64,000 nt of DNA from Carboxylicivirga mesophila (lineage in GTDB: Bacteria; Bacteroidota; Bacteroidia; Bacteroidales; Marinilabiliaceae), in the NCBI RefSeq assembly GCF_018271975.1, contig NZ_JAGUCN010000021.1:53544-117543 (forward strand), in the 5' to 3' direction. Shown one piece after another: positions 36,665-46,214 of this stretch (the first letter of the stretch is position 1; every line of letters starts with the position of its first letter). Below the pieces are notes generated by a model. It had not been told where the DNA came from, made no database searches, and worked only from the letters and a program-made list of their open reading frames with translations. Made by a program: the position numbers and the translations under genes.

Positions 36665-38212
36665 TTATTCACCATCATAATTAATCCAGTCGTTTAGTAT
36701 CTTTTCGTTGTACCAGGGGTCATCACTGTGTTTCAGCCAGTAGGCCATTTCTTTTAACAGCGCCTGTATCTCCGGAGTACTTTTATCTACCGGCAGGTTG
36801 TTCAGCTGGTAAGGATCGGCATTATCATCATAAAAACGTGTAGCTTTCAGCTGATGTTCCTTATCAATCACCAGTTCCAGTGTATGTTGGTGTGTTTTAA
36901 TGCCTCTGGCAACGGGGAAATAGCTTTGAACAAGGCCATCCTCATCTTTTTTTCCATTAACATTTCTGATGTAGAGTGCCGATTGAGGTCTGTGTGCATT
37001 ATCCACTAAAGTGAGCGCATCGGCATAGTTATGGCCTTGCATCTCAGCCGGAATCTTTTCTCCAAAACCCATCAGTCCCAGCAGCGTTGGGGTAATATCG
37101 GGCGTTCCCATAAGCAGATTATCGGTACGGGCATGAGACATGTCAGGCCAGCGAATCATAAAAGGCACATCAAAGGCCTCGGTAAATATATTGTTTTTGG
37201 GATCGTTAGTATTCTGGCTACACATGGTTTCGCCATGGTCCGAGGTAAATATCACAATGGTATTTTCATATTCACCCATCTGTTTCAGTTGCTCAATAAT
37301 GCGACCAAATTCGCGGTCAACACCTGTTACATTGGCAAAATAGAAAGGGGCCGATTGGGCCTTTTTCATGGTCGGGTTGGCATTGTGCCTGTGCAGGAGC
37401 TTGCTCAATGGCTCACTATCGTATTGCCTGTAGTCCTCTTCCAGGCAGTCGTCCAGTGAATTGTACGGATTATGAGGCGGATTCATAGATACAAATATGG
37501 CAAATGGCTTTTCTGTATCGCGTTGTCCTTTCTCATTTTTCAGGTAGGAAATAACCTCATTGGCTTCGTGCTGTGGCGACCATTCTTTGGGGTCAAATCG
37601 ATTGCCCTTGTTGTCGTAGTAATGCGGTTCTTTGTGCACGTCCCAGGTGCCATAGGAGTACCAGTAATCAAACCCATGGCGCTTTTCTTTGGGCGTATAG
37701 GTGTCCCAGGCAGGTGTGCGCGGATCCACATAGTTACCCGGATTAGCCGGGTCATTGGGTGTTGGAAAATCGAGGTGCCATTTGCCAAAATAGGCCAGGT
37801 TATAGCCTTCGGTACTCAACACATCGCTGATGCACACGGCATCATCGCGTAATGAGCTGATGGGGCGGTCGGCGTTACAGTTGAGCGGTACGCCCGATGA
37901 ACCGGGGTATAAGCCGGTAAATAGGCTGCCACGGTGAGGGCTGCAAAGCGGACAGTTGCTCACAGCATTGGTCAGAACAACCGCCTCTTTGGCAAAACTG
38001 TCGAGTTGAGGTGTCTTTACCGGGTCAGCTTTGGTGCGTATGGCGCCTTTGAACTCAGGTGTGTCCCAAAAGTTCATGGCTTGCTTTCTGAACTGGTCAG
38101 GAAAAACATAGACCAGGTTGGGCTTTTTAGACTCTTTCTTAACCGGACTGCTACATGCAGCAAGTGCCATTATAAGCATAATGGCACTGTTTATATATCT
38201 GAATTTAATCAT
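36665..38212 (-). CDS. Cys-type sulfatase (S1 family), lipoprotein
   Basis: A 515-residue sulfatase with a lipoprotein signal (LIMALAAC, C20), thus membrane-anchored. The formylglycine motif is C-S-P-H-R at 90-94 (PLCSPHRGSLFTG), metal-binding PNLVYVFPDQ is at 31-40, and TSDHGETM occurs further on. It is clearly different from the neighbouring sulfatase and probably belongs to another S1 subfamily with another sulfate position. The start at 38212 is chosen for the signal peptide; the frame is open to 38254 and would overlap the GH88 stop. It is the second gene of the operon. Confidence 0.9.
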   Translation of the reverse strand: MIKFRYINSAIMLIMALAACSSPVKKESKKPNLVYVFPDQFRKQAMNFWDTPEFKGAIRTKADPVKTPQLDSFAKEAVVLTNAVSNCPLCSPHRGSLFTGLYPGSSGVPLNCNADRPISSLRDDAVCISDVLSTEGYNLAYFGKWHLDFPTPNDPANPGNYVDPRTPAWDTYTPKEKRHGFDYWYSYGTWDVHKEPHYYDNKGNRFDPKEWSPQHEANEVISYLKNEKGQRDTEKPFAIFVSMNPPHNPYNSLDDCLEEDYRQYDSEPLSKLLHRHNANPTMKKAQSAPFYFANVTGVDREFGRIIEQLKQMGEYENTIVIFTSDHGETMCSQNTNDPKNNIFTEAFDVPFMIRWPDMSHARTDNLLMGTPDITPTLLGLMGFGEKIPAEMQGHNYADALTLVDNAHRPQSALYIRNVNGKKDEDGLVQSYFPVARGIKTHQHTLELVIDKEHQLKATRFYDDNADPYQLNNLPVDKSTPEIQALLKEMAYWLKHSDDPWYNEKILNDWINYDGE

Positions 38213-38222
38213 ATTATAGCTG

Positions 38223-39452
38223 TTAATTGACCTGGGCCAGTTGGCCTGTTTCATTCTTATTTACATCTTTTAGGCGTAACAAGGCTTCCACATAATAGTA
38301 ATCGGCATAGTTTAATGGTACATCAATCTCATTATTGTGAGGAATACTGCCTACACTATGCTTTAATATAAAGTTATGGTTGGTGCCCAGTTTGGCCTGG
38401 TAATTATCTGACGAAAGGCTGCTGATAATGGCCTTGGCTTCGCTCAGGTAATCGTTCTGCGAATATTCATTGAGCTCGATTAATGCCGATGCTGTAATGG
38501 CTGCGGCAGAGGCATCACGTGGCTCATTCGGGATTTTTGGCGCATCATAATCCCAGTAGGGAATACGGTCGGCCGGCATATCCTGATGGTTCATAATATA
38601 ATCAGCAATCTTTTCAGCCTGCTTCAGATAGCGCTCATCTTTAGTATAACGGTAACAGATTGTATAACCATAAACACCCCAGGCTTGTCCTCTGGCCCAT
38701 TCCGACTCATGTGCATAGCCCTGTGCTGTGTGTTTGTTTCTTACCTCACCGCTGATGCTGTCATAGTCAATCACGTGGTACGAGCTCATATCCTCTCTGA
38801 AATGATGTTGCATGGTGGTGTTGGCATGTGCTATGGCCACCTCTTCGTATTTCTTATCGCCGGTAATTTGTGTTAATTCAAACAGCATCTCCAGATTCAT
38901 CATGTTATCGATAATAACAGGAAACTGCCAGCCCCGCTTTGATTGCCATCCCTTATCTACATCCCACGAACGAATACAGCCTACATTGGGATTAAAACGT
39001 GTGATTAAGGTATTACCGGCTTCAATCAATACCTGTTTGTAGTGCTCATTGGACGTAAGGCGGTAACCGTTACCATAGGAGCAGTTAAATACAAAGCCCA
39101 GGTCGTGGTAATAAGGAAGCAGACGATGGTCCTCAAACAAACTCTGGAATTTATCAGCTGCTTGCTCCCATTTCTTATTATTGGTATACTCATATAAATA
39201 CCAGCAAGTGCCCGGGAAAAATCCTTCTGTCCAGTCAAATCCTTCAAGTGTCCAATGCATTTCTCCTTCAGCAGTGAGCGTGCGTGGTATTTTGTTAGCT
39301 TGCTCGGCGTCCTCCAAAAGCAAATTTATTTGCTTGGTGGCGAAGTTCAGATTCTCTTCACATAAGGGCTCGGATGTTTGTGTTTGCTGACAGCCACCAA
39401 TGGTCAGTGCAAAAACTGCGAGTCCTAGATTTTTGATTAACGATGTTGTCAT
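38223..39452 (-). CDS. GH88 unsaturated glucuronyl hydrolase, lipoprotein
   Basis: A 409-residue (alpha/alpha)6-barrel enzyme that hydrates the delta-4,5 double bond of unsaturated uronic acids at the non-reducing end of lyase products, releasing 5-keto-4-deoxyuronate. The two catalytic Asp of the family are D117 (YYHDLGF) and D182 (VIIDNMMNLEM); GFDWTEGFFPGTCW and ESEWARGQAWGVYGY are further hallmarks. Lipobox IGGC (C21). The start at 39452 gives the signal peptide; an open frame reaches 39614 but would cover the promoter. As first gene of a four-gene operon with sulfatases, it acts after the PL8 lyases encoded on the other arm. Confidence 0.94.
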   Translation of the reverse strand: MTTSLIKNLGLAVFALTIGGCQQTQTSEPLCEENLNFATKQINLLLEDAEQANKIPRTLTAEGEMHWTLEGFDWTEGFFPGTCWYLYEYTNNKKWEQAADKFQSLFEDHRLLPYYHDLGFVFNCSYGNGYRLTSNEHYKQVLIEAGNTLITRFNPNVGCIRSWDVDKGWQSKRGWQFPVIIDNMMNLEMLFELTQITGDKKYEEVAIAHANTTMQHHFREDMSSYHVIDYDSISGEVRNKHTAQGYAHESEWARGQAWGVYGYTICYRYTKDERYLKQAEKIADYIMNHQDMPADRIPYWDYDAPKIPNEPRDASAAAITASALIELNEYSQNDYLSEAKAIISSLSSDNYQAKLGTNHNFILKHSVGSIPHNNEIDVPLNYADYYYVEALLRLKDVNKNETGQLAQVN

Positions 39453-39513
39453 ATCTCTTTTCAATAAGTTCAAATTAGCTTTTTTATTGTTGTTTTCCCT
39501 AACTGGTCTAACA

Positions 39514-39575
39514 CAAAAATAACTAACCCTTTGGTGTAAAAAAGGCCTAACTATCTGGCCTTTAAACACTAAAAT
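39514..39575 (-). promoter_or_regulatory. GH88-sulfatase operon promoter with a weak HTCS-operator-like repeat
   Basis: TATTTTTG on the minus strand (39521-39514) is a perfect -7 box. Upstream, AATTTTAGTG (39575-39566) and GATAGTTAGG (39554-39545) are half-sites 21 bases apart, the second starting 33 bases before the -7 box. The first half-site resembles that at 44562; the second matches the other PUL operators poorly. Confidence 0.35.
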
Positions 39576-39677
39576 TGTACAGAAAAAGCAAAAACAATTG
39601 ACTGTCAGTAGCAAAGAGTTGAGTAATAAATGTTGGGGCGTACGATATTGTACGTAATGCGAACTATTTTGGATGAA

Positions 39678-39719
39678 TATTTTTGTGAGTGAAGTTCCTT
39701 TGTAAATGTATTAGATTTG
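39678..39719 (+). promoter_or_regulatory. Candidate -7 boxes for the HTCS gene
   Basis: TATTTTTG at 39678-39685 and TAGATTTG at 39712-39719 both match TAnnTTTG exactly; neither has a clear TTTG partner at 19-20 bases. Which one is used cannot be told. Confidence 0.35.
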
Positions 39720-39772
39720 CCTTGTTATAGATAGGTTTTTGCTGTGTTTCATTTTAATTAATTGAGGGGATT

Positions 39773-42700
39773 ATGAGGATGAAGAAAACGATAGTGATGG
39801 CATTTATGTGGCTGCTGGCAATAGCATCCAATGGTCAAAAAGTAACCTTTGACTACCTGGGGCTGAAGGATGGACTATCGCAGGTAACGGTTACTACCAT
39901 GCTGCAGGATAGCATAGGGCGGATATGGATTGGTACACGCGATGGCTTGAATGTGTATGATGGGGCACAAATAAAAACATTCAGGCCGGTGAGGGGTAAT
40001 ACCAACTCATTGCTGGGGCATAATGTCAGGGATTTGAAGCGGGACGGCAATTATATATGGGCAAGCACCTACGCTGGTGTGTCCCGCCTCGATATTACTA
40101 GTCTTGAATTTCAGCAGTTTCCATTCGATGGTATATTATCCATATTGCCTTTTAAGGGTAATTTACTCGTTGGTACCAACCGAGGTTTGTTTGAACTGGA
40201 TCGGAAACTGAATGCCTTTAAGCTCAAGTCGGATATATTCAATGAGAATACCCCCATAAATGAGCTGTACCTTGATAACGCCGGTATGGTATGGATCTGC
40301 AGTAATAAAGGGCTTTATAAATATAACCCGAAGAAAAATGTGACGGCTCATATCCTTGATAATACCATAAACACCGTATTTACCGATTCACGCAAGCACA
40401 TATGGGTAGGTACAAACGGGCAGGGCGTGTACCTGCTTAATCAGCATCACCAGGTCATTAAACATTTTAAGCATCATGACGAGGATAGCTCGCTTGTCAA
40501 TGATATTATCAGGGATATTAATGAGGATTCTAAAGGTAATGTGTGGGTAGGTACCTTTCTGGGCCTCAGTATTATTGATAGCCGAAATCACACAATTACT
40601 AATTATAAACAAACCGATGAGGGCAGTAAAACCTTATCGCACAATAGTGTGTACAGTGTGATGCGCGACCATCAGGGGACCATGTGGGTAGGCACCTATT
40701 TTGGGGCTATCAGTTATTATAACCCTGATTTTCAGATATACCAGGAATATGCCGTCAGAGCCGATCATCCCGAAGGAATTGGCTACCGTGTGGTGGGTAA
40801 GATGATTGAAGACGAACAGAATAACTTATGGATTGCTACTGAAGGAGGCGGGCTGGATTATTTTAACCGTAAAAGCAAGACCTTCAAACATTATAACTAC
40901 CGTGAAGGAAAGGCCGGTTTATCGCATAACAATGTGAAGTCATTATTAAAGGTAGACAAAAACACCTTATTTATCGGAACCCACATGGGGGGATTTAATA
41001 TCCTTGATTTAGAAAGTGGCAAGTTCAAGAACTTCCTCCATAATCCGGAAGATACAACATCACTGCCATCAGGGGTTATCACCGATATCATTCCGTTTCA
41101 TGGCGACTATTTACTGGGTACTCACGAAGGGGTTGTCCGATTTAGTCCTGTTAATCAGCAGTTTTCGCATTTTTTTGATGATGCCGAAACACGAGCTTAT
41201 ATTGGTAAGGTTATCTATTGCCTGTTCGAAGATAGCTTCGGTAAATTATGGATAGGAACTGAAAAGAATGGTCTTTGTGCTTATGACATTCAAAGTGCCA
41301 AGCTTAACAGGTATCAATATAAAGCAAATGATATACATGCGATTAGCAGTAATACCATTTATACTATTTTTGAAGATCACCAGTTCCGCCTTTGGATAGG
41401 GACCTTTGGTGGCGGACTTAATCAGTATATCCGCGAAAAGGACCACTTTGTCAATTATTCACGTGCCACTCATCAGTTACCCAGCGATTTTGTGTATGGT
41501 ATTCAGGAGTCACGCTATGGGAATCTTTGGATAGCCACAGGAAAAGGATTGAGCCGTTTTGATATTGAGAATAACCGCTTCTATAACTATGACCGGCACA
41601 ATGGTTTCCCGCTGGAGGAACTCAATGAGGGTTCTCTTTATGTCACCAGCGATGGCGAAGTGTTTGTTGGCGGCATCAATGGTTTAATTTCCTTTAAAGA
41701 AGAGGATATCCTGAAGAAATCGACCAACTACAACCTGCTGATGTCGGCCTTGTGGGTGAATAATAAAAAAGTAGTGCCGGGCGATAATACGGGCATCCTG
41801 GAAGATGATTTACCATTTACCGATCATATTGTATTAGAACCCGATCAAAATATTTTTACCCTGCACTATTCGGCCTGTAATTATATATCCACCAATCAAA
41901 GCCGCTACCAGTACCAGTTAGAGGGATTTAATGAGGATTGGGTGGATGCCGGTGAGCAAACATCTGTGACTTACACCAACCTGGATGCCGGCACCTACAC
42001 GCTTAAGATACGCGGACTAAGCGGTATTGAAAACAGTGTGGTTGATGAAAAGCTGTTGCACATTACTGTCAATCCACCTGTTTATCAAACATGGTATGCT
42101 TATATCTTTTATTTCCTGGTGTTGCTGGCTATCATATGGTGGCTCAACCAGATATACCTGTCGAAGGTGCGATTGGTGGATAACCTGAAGGCTGAACAGC
42201 GCGAGAAAGAACAGATTAAAGAGCTTAATCAGTCGAAGCTCAGGTTCTTTACCAATATTTCACATGAATTTCGTACACCTCTGACACTTATTACCGGAAC
42301 GCTTGAGTCTATATTAGAGGATACCAAAACATCGGCACGTAACTACCGGAAGTTGCTGACCATTAATAATAACGCCATCCGATTGAATAACCTGATTACT
42401 GAATTGCTTGACTTCAGAAAGCTGGAGCAAGGCTTTTTGACACTGAAGGTTGCTGAGTTTAGACTGGGTGAATTTGTTGATGAAATTTACCAGTCGTTTG
42501 TTGAATATGCCCATTATCATCAGGTTGATTACAGCTTTAAGACACCACCCGAGTCGCTGGCTCTTTGGTTTGATAAGTCACAGATGGAAAAGGTATTTTA
42601 TAATTTGATATCCAATGCATTTAAGGTGGTGGATGAGCAAATTGGCAAGGTGGTGATTGAGGTAATTGAGCAGCCCGGATATGTGGATATAACCATCTCG

Positions 42701-43837
42701 GATAATGGGCCGGGTATGCCACCCGATAAAGTGTCAAAAATCTTCGATCGGTTTTACCAGATCGATCGCGTGACCGGAAAAACAAGTGGTCAGGGTAGTG
42801 GAATTGGTCTGGCCTTATGCAAAGGGATTATTGCCGAACATGATGGGAAGATACTGGTCAACAGTCAGGAAGGGGAAGGTACTTCATTTACTGTGAGGCT
42901 TCAGAAAGGGAATAAGCACTACAGCGAAGAGCAATTAACACCTGCTGAAGAGATACTGCAGACCATTGAACCACCGGTGATAATGCCGCATGAGATTGAA
43001 GAAGTGGGCGAAACAGTCGAATTGCCTGAGAATGCGCCGACTATCTTGTTGGTGGAAGATAATGCCGAGGCGCGTCACCTTTTGGTCGATATCTTCAGAA
43101 CGAGTTATAAGCTTATTGAGGCTGAAGATGGCAGCGAGGGACTGAAGGCGGCATTGGAGCATCAGCCTGACCTGATTATATCGGATGTGATGATGCCAAA
43201 TATGTCGGGTACACAAATGTGTGCCAAAATAAAGCGTAACGTACAAACCAGCCATATTCCGGTGGTGTTGCTGACGGCACGCACAGCCCTGGAATACAAA
43301 ATAGAAGGCATTGAAACAGGTGCCGATGATTACCTGACTAAGCCCTATAATATTCGTTTACTGCGTACACGGGTGAAGAATTTACTGCAGAACAGGGCCA
43401 TTATGCAGCAGAAATTCAAGCAGGACCCCCAGGCAGAAATTAAAGAAGTGGCTACCAACACCCTTGACAGGAAGATGATGGAGCAGGCGCGTGATATTAT
43501 TGAGAAACACATGGACAATACCGAGTTTGATGTAAACGACTTTGCCCGTGAGATGGGCTTGGGTCGAACACGTTTATATGCCAAAATTAAAGGTGTAACA
43601 GGTCAAACACCCAATGATTTTATCTTGTCGACCCGATTGAAGAAGTCGGCGGAATTGTTAATGGGCAACCCTGAAATGAATGTGTCTGAAATAGCCTATG
43701 CCGTTGGTTTTAGCACACCCCGGTATTTCAGTCGTTGTTTCCGCGAGCATTTTGGGGTGTCACCTTCAAAATATGGCATTAAACAAGGCGATAGTGAAGA
43801 ATCAGAAAGTGATAAATTAAATAATGAAGAAGAATAA
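39773..43837 (+). CDS. Hybrid two-component system regulator (HTCS) of the PUL
   Basis: A 1354-residue single-chain sensor-regulator. Signal peptide 1-22; about 25-690 two periplasmic Reg_prop propellers (blades such as IWIGTRDGLNVYDG, LWIGTFGGGLNQY); Y_Y_Y domain about 700-765; membrane helix about 775-795; HisKA with H831 (FFTNISHEFRTPL); HATPase about 930-1045 (NLISNAFK, DNGPGMPP, GSGIGLALCKG); receiver about 1080-1200 with D1138 (ISDVMMPN); AraC-type DNA-binding domain about 1250-1345 (EIAYAVGFSTPRYFSRCFREHFGVSPSKY). HTCS proteins bind oligosaccharides in the periplasm and activate adjacent PUL genes. Its likely DNA sites are the direct repeats listed upstream of five PUL units. It overlaps the next gene by 14 bases. 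Confidence 0.96.
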   Translation: MRMKKTIVMAFMWLLAIASNGQKVTFDYLGLKDGLSQVTVTTMLQDSIGRIWIGTRDGLNVYDGAQIKTFRPVRGNTNSLLGHNVRDLKRDGNYIWASTYAGVSRLDITSLEFQQFPFDGILSILPFKGNLLVGTNRGLFELDRKLNAFKLKSDIFNENTPINELYLDNAGMVWICSNKGLYKYNPKKNVTAHILDNTINTVFTDSRKHIWVGTNGQGVYLLNQHHQVIKHFKHHDEDSSLVNDIIRDINEDSKGNVWVGTFLGLSIIDSRNHTITNYKQTDEGSKTLSHNSVYSVMRDHQGTMWVGTYFGAISYYNPDFQIYQEYAVRADHPEGIGYRVVGKMIEDEQNNLWIATEGGGLDYFNRKSKTFKHYNYREGKAGLSHNNVKSLLKVDKNTLFIGTHMGGFNILDLESGKFKNFLHNPEDTTSLPSGVITDIIPFHGDYLLGTHEGVVRFSPVNQQFSHFFDDAETRAYIGKVIYCLFEDSFGKLWIGTEKNGLCAYDIQSAKLNRYQYKANDIHAISSNTIYTIFEDHQFRLWIGTFGGGLNQYIREKDHFVNYSRATHQLPSDFVYGIQESRYGNLWIATGKGLSRFDIENNRFYNYDRHNGFPLEELNEGSLYVTSDGEVFVGGINGLISFKEEDILKKSTNYNLLMSALWVNNKKVVPGDNTGILEDDLPFTDHIVLEPDQNIFTLHYSACNYISTNQSRYQYQLEGFNEDWVDAGEQTSVTYTNLDAGTYTLKIRGLSGIENSVVDEKLLHITVNPPVYQTWYAYIFYFLVLLAIIWWLNQIYLSKVRLVDNLKAEQREKEQIKELNQSKLRFFTNISHEFRTPLTLITGTLESILEDTKTSARNYRKLLTINNNAIRLNNLITELLDFRKLEQGFLTLKVAEFRLGEFVDEIYQSFVEYAHYHQVDYSFKTPPESLALWFDKSQMEKVFYNLISNAFKVVDEQIGKVVIEVIEQPGYVDITISDNGPGMPPDKVSKIFDRFYQIDRVTGKTSGQGSGIGLALCKGIIAEHDGKILVNSQEGEGTSFTVRLQKGNKHYSEEQLTPAEEILQTIEPPVIMPHEIEEVGETVELPENAPTILLVEDNAEARHLLVDIFRTSYKLIEAEDGSEGLKAALEHQPDLIISDVMMPNMSGTQMCAKIKRNVQTSHIPVVLLTARTALEYKIEGIETGADDYLTKPYNIRLLRTRVKNLLQNRAIMQQKFKQDPQAEIKEVATNTLDRKMMEQARDIIEKHMDNTEFDVNDFAREMGLGRTRLYAKIKGVTGQTPNDFILSTRLKKSAELLMGNPEMNVSEIAYAVGFSTPRYFSRCFREHFGVSPSKYGIKQGDSEESESDKLNNEEE

Positions 43838-44528
43838 TGTAATGCGTTTTAGCATCGTATGCTGTTTATTGGGTGTACTGTTGTGGCAATGTAACAGCCG
43901 CAGTGATAATGAACTTTATGGCGATGAAGTGTTGTTCGACCCTGCACAGTGGGTGGTAGAGCAGCAGCCGGGTGGAGAGGTGCTTTTTACAGAACAGGGC
44001 ATCGAAATATTGGATTCATCGGGTTGTACAGTTTGGTTTAAACACAAATTGGAAGGCCCACTGATGATTGAATACCAGGTAACAATGATTGATGAACAAG
44101 GGCCCTATGATCGAGTGTCAGACATGAACGTATTTTGGATGGCAACAGACCCGATTGACTCATACAACCTGTTTCATGCCGAAAGCCAACGCTTTGGCCA
44201 ATTCCGTCAGTACGACCGGCTCAACCTTTACTACGTGGGCTGCGGTGGTCATAATAATACACGGACACGCTTTCGTCGCTATAATGGAACTGATAATCGG
44301 CCATTGGAGGAAGCACATGATCTCTCATCATCTGAGGTATTGCTCACACCTAATCATAAGTACACCGTGCAGTTAATAGCGAACAAAGGACATGTTCAAT
44401 ACATCCGAGATGGAAAGGTGATATTTGATGTTAAGGATTCTGAGCCGTATACGTCGGGTTGGTTTGGACTGCGTACCTATAAATCACATCAGCTGTTGAG
44501 TGGATTGAAAATTAAAACACTACATTAA
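43824..44528 (+). CDS. DUF6250/YesU-like concanavalin-fold lipoprotein
   Basis: This 234-residue protein has a lipoprotein-like signal (LLGVLLWQC, C23) and one beta-jellyroll domain of the laminin-G/concanavalin type: MIEYQVTMIDEQGPYDRVSDMNVFWMA, RQYDRLNLYYVGCGGHNNTRTRFRR and SGWFGLRTYKSHQLLSGLKIKTLH. Similar proteins are annotated DUF6250 or DUF1961 (YesU) and occur in polysaccharide loci; no activity is proven to my knowledge. The gene overlaps the end of the HTCS gene by 14 bases, so it is translated from the regulator's mRNA at low, constitutive level, suggesting a sensing or basal glycan-binding role (inference). Confidence 0.65.
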   Translation: MKKNNVMRFSIVCCLLGVLLWQCNSRSDNELYGDEVLFDPAQWVVEQQPGGEVLFTEQGIEILDSSGCTVWFKHKLEGPLMIEYQVTMIDEQGPYDRVSDMNVFWMATDPIDSYNLFHAESQRFGQFRQYDRLNLYYVGCGGHNNTRTRFRRYNGTDNRPLEEAHDLSSSEVLLTPNHKYTVQLIANKGHVQYIRDGKVIFDVKDSEPYTSGWFGLRTYKSHQLLSGLKIKTLH

Positions 44529-44561
44529 GATTAGTAGCTTTTGCATCTGTCGTTTCTGAAA

Positions 44562-44620
44562 GATTTTAGCTGTGAAACGGACGATTTTTCACATGGTTTG
44601 ATTCACGGTAAGCTATTTTG
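44562..44620 (+). promoter_or_regulatory. HTCS-type operator A and promoter of the DUF4955 operon
   Basis: Half-site 1 starts GATTTTAGC at 44562, half-site 2 is GATTTTTCACAT at 44583-44594 (21-base spacing), preceded by CGGAC. The -7-like TATTTTG begins at 44614, 31 bases after half-site 2 starts. The ATG is at 44646. Confidence 0.6.
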
Positions 44621-44645
44621 CAGCAGAAATTGAATCCAAAGATTT

Positions 44646-46202
44646 ATGTATAACAAGACATTATTATTAGCAGTTCTGGCCATATTGTTTTCAGGTGCGC
44701 TCAATGCACAGGACAGTCAGTTATGGGAGAACTTTAAGAGCTGTTCTCAACATGGTAAGACAGCCGAGTTGCCGGATTTCTCCTATGCCGGATATCACCA
44801 TGGCGAAAAGGCAATACCCACTGTTGAGCACAAAGTATTTGATGTAACACATTTTGGGGCTGTACCCAATGATGGAAAGTCTGATAAAAAAGCTATTCAG
44901 ATGGCCATTGATGCGGCTGTAAAGAACAAGTCGGGCATTGTTTTCTTTCCCAAAGGTCGATTTCTGATAAACGAAGATACGGATGATACTACACCAATCG
45001 TTGTCAAAGGGAATAACATCGTATTTCGGGGCAGTGGCTCAGGGGAGGATGGTACCGAATTGTTTATGAAGAATCATTTGCCGGCTAAAGACCCGAAGAA
45101 GCTATGGACAACGCCCTATATGATTCAGTTTGTAGGTGGAGGTAGCGAAGATTTGCTGACCGATTTAGCGGCCGATGCTGTGCGTGGTACTCACACTATA
45201 AAAGTGCGTAATACAACAGGTATAAAGGCAGGTGACTGGATTGTTCTGAGAGTGAAGAACAATGCAGCAGATTTGATTGAGAAAGAAATGTGTGGCTGTC
45301 ATGCTGATGAAAAGTGGACATCAATACTCAACAAAGGTGTGTATGTAAATGCCTATCATCAGGTACTTGATGTGAAAGGTAAAGAAGTTACTCTGAAAGA
45401 ACCCTTGTTGCGGGATATCGATAAGAAGCACAAATGGCAGGTGTATCGCTATGCGCATTTTGAAGAAACAGGGGTTGAGGATATCGCTTTTGTTGGTAAC
45501 TGGCATGATGAGTTTGTTCATCATAAGGATGATATACACGATGGTGGCTATTCGTTGCTGAAGTTTCAGCGTTTGGCCAACAGCTGGGTGCGTAATTGTC
45601 GTTTTACTGACGTAAACAGAGCTGCGAGCTTTACCTTATGTGCTAATGTTTCGGCATTAAACTGTACAGTAACAGGTACGCCGGGTCATAGTTCCATCAG
45701 TTCTAATGCGTCTACCAGGGTATTGATTGGTAAAATTTACGACAGCTCATCGCAGTGGCATGCTCCCGGAGTTACGGGGCCTACTTTAGGTACGGTAATT
45801 TGGCGCGTGAAATATAATGAAGACACCAGCTTTGAAACACATGCTTCGCAACCACGTGCTACCTTGTTTGATTGTGTTGAAGGTGGTTTCTTTATTGGTC
45901 GTGGCGGAGGTGCCCGTCAGAATCTGCCTAACCACATGGAGCATTTGGTATTGTGGAATTACAAGGAATTAGGCGAGCCTGAGGTGGATTTTGAATTCTG
46001 GTCGTCAACCACCTGGTTCTGGAAAATCATTCCTCCTTATGTGGTGGGTTTCCACGGTGCAGGTACCACATTTAAAGAAGATCAGGTTAAAGTGCTTGAA
46101 TCCTTGGGTACACCTGTCAATCCGGAGTCTTTATACGAAGCACAACTGGAGCTGCGCTTAGGTGAACTGCCAGATTGGGTTAAAGAAATTAAAAACAACT
46201 AA
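44646..46202 (+). CDS. DUF4955 right-handed beta-helix protein (pectate-lyase-3-like), putative polysaccharide lyase
   Basis: A 518-residue exported protein (signal peptide cut after LNAQ). Residues about 70-140 show the opening of pectate-lyase-3/pectinase-fold beta-helices (VFDVTHFGAVPNDGKSDKKAIQMAIDAA). Coils with short strands follow (WVRNCRFTDVNRAASFTLCANVSALNCTV), then a C-terminal DUF4955 region with GRGGGARQNLPNHMEHLVLWNY. Catalytic residues are not assignable with certainty; conserved His, Arg and Asp in the coil region (HHKDDIHDGGY, GTPGHSS) are candidates. No activity of DUF4955 proteins is known to me. Under its own HTCS-like operator and 12 bases ahead of a carbohydrate-binding gene, it may be an additional lyase or hydrolase of the locus. 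Confidence 0.75.
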   Translation: MYNKTLLLAVLAILFSGALNAQDSQLWENFKSCSQHGKTAELPDFSYAGYHHGEKAIPTVEHKVFDVTHFGAVPNDGKSDKKAIQMAIDAAVKNKSGIVFFPKGRFLINEDTDDTTPIVVKGNNIVFRGSGSGEDGTELFMKNHLPAKDPKKLWTTPYMIQFVGGGSEDLLTDLAADAVRGTHTIKVRNTTGIKAGDWIVLRVKNNAADLIEKEMCGCHADEKWTSILNKGVYVNAYHQVLDVKGKEVTLKEPLLRDIDKKHKWQVYRYAHFEETGVEDIAFVGNWHDEFVHHKDDIHDGGYSLLKFQRLANSWVRNCRFTDVNRAASFTLCANVSALNCTVTGTPGHSSISSNASTRVLIGKIYDSSSQWHAPGVTGPTLGTVIWRVKYNEDTSFETHASQPRATLFDCVEGGFFIGRGGGARQNLPNHMEHLVLWNYKELGEPEVDFEFWSSTTWFWKIIPPYVVGFHGAGTTFKEDQVKVLESLGTPVNPESLYEAQLELRLGELPDWVKEIKNN

Positions 46203-46214
46203 AATCAATATATT

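Larger units (their letters stand above)
39453..39772. other. Divergent promoter region between the GH88 operon and the HTCS gene
   Basis: The 320 bases hold a minus-strand promoter with an operator-like repeat (39514-39575) and candidate plus-strand -7 boxes (39678-39685 and 39712-39719). A short palindromic element CGTAC-N6-GTACG lies at 39640-39654. No gene is seen. Confidence 0.6.

Noticed and set aside
39453..39614. Upstream extension of the GH88 reading frame
   Set aside because: It would cover the promoter at 39514-39521 and hide the lipoprotein signal that begins at 39452.
39640..39654. CGTAC-N6-GTACG inverted repeat in the HTCS upstream region
   Set aside because: Five-base arms are too short to separate from chance, and it is not found in front of the other PUL genes.
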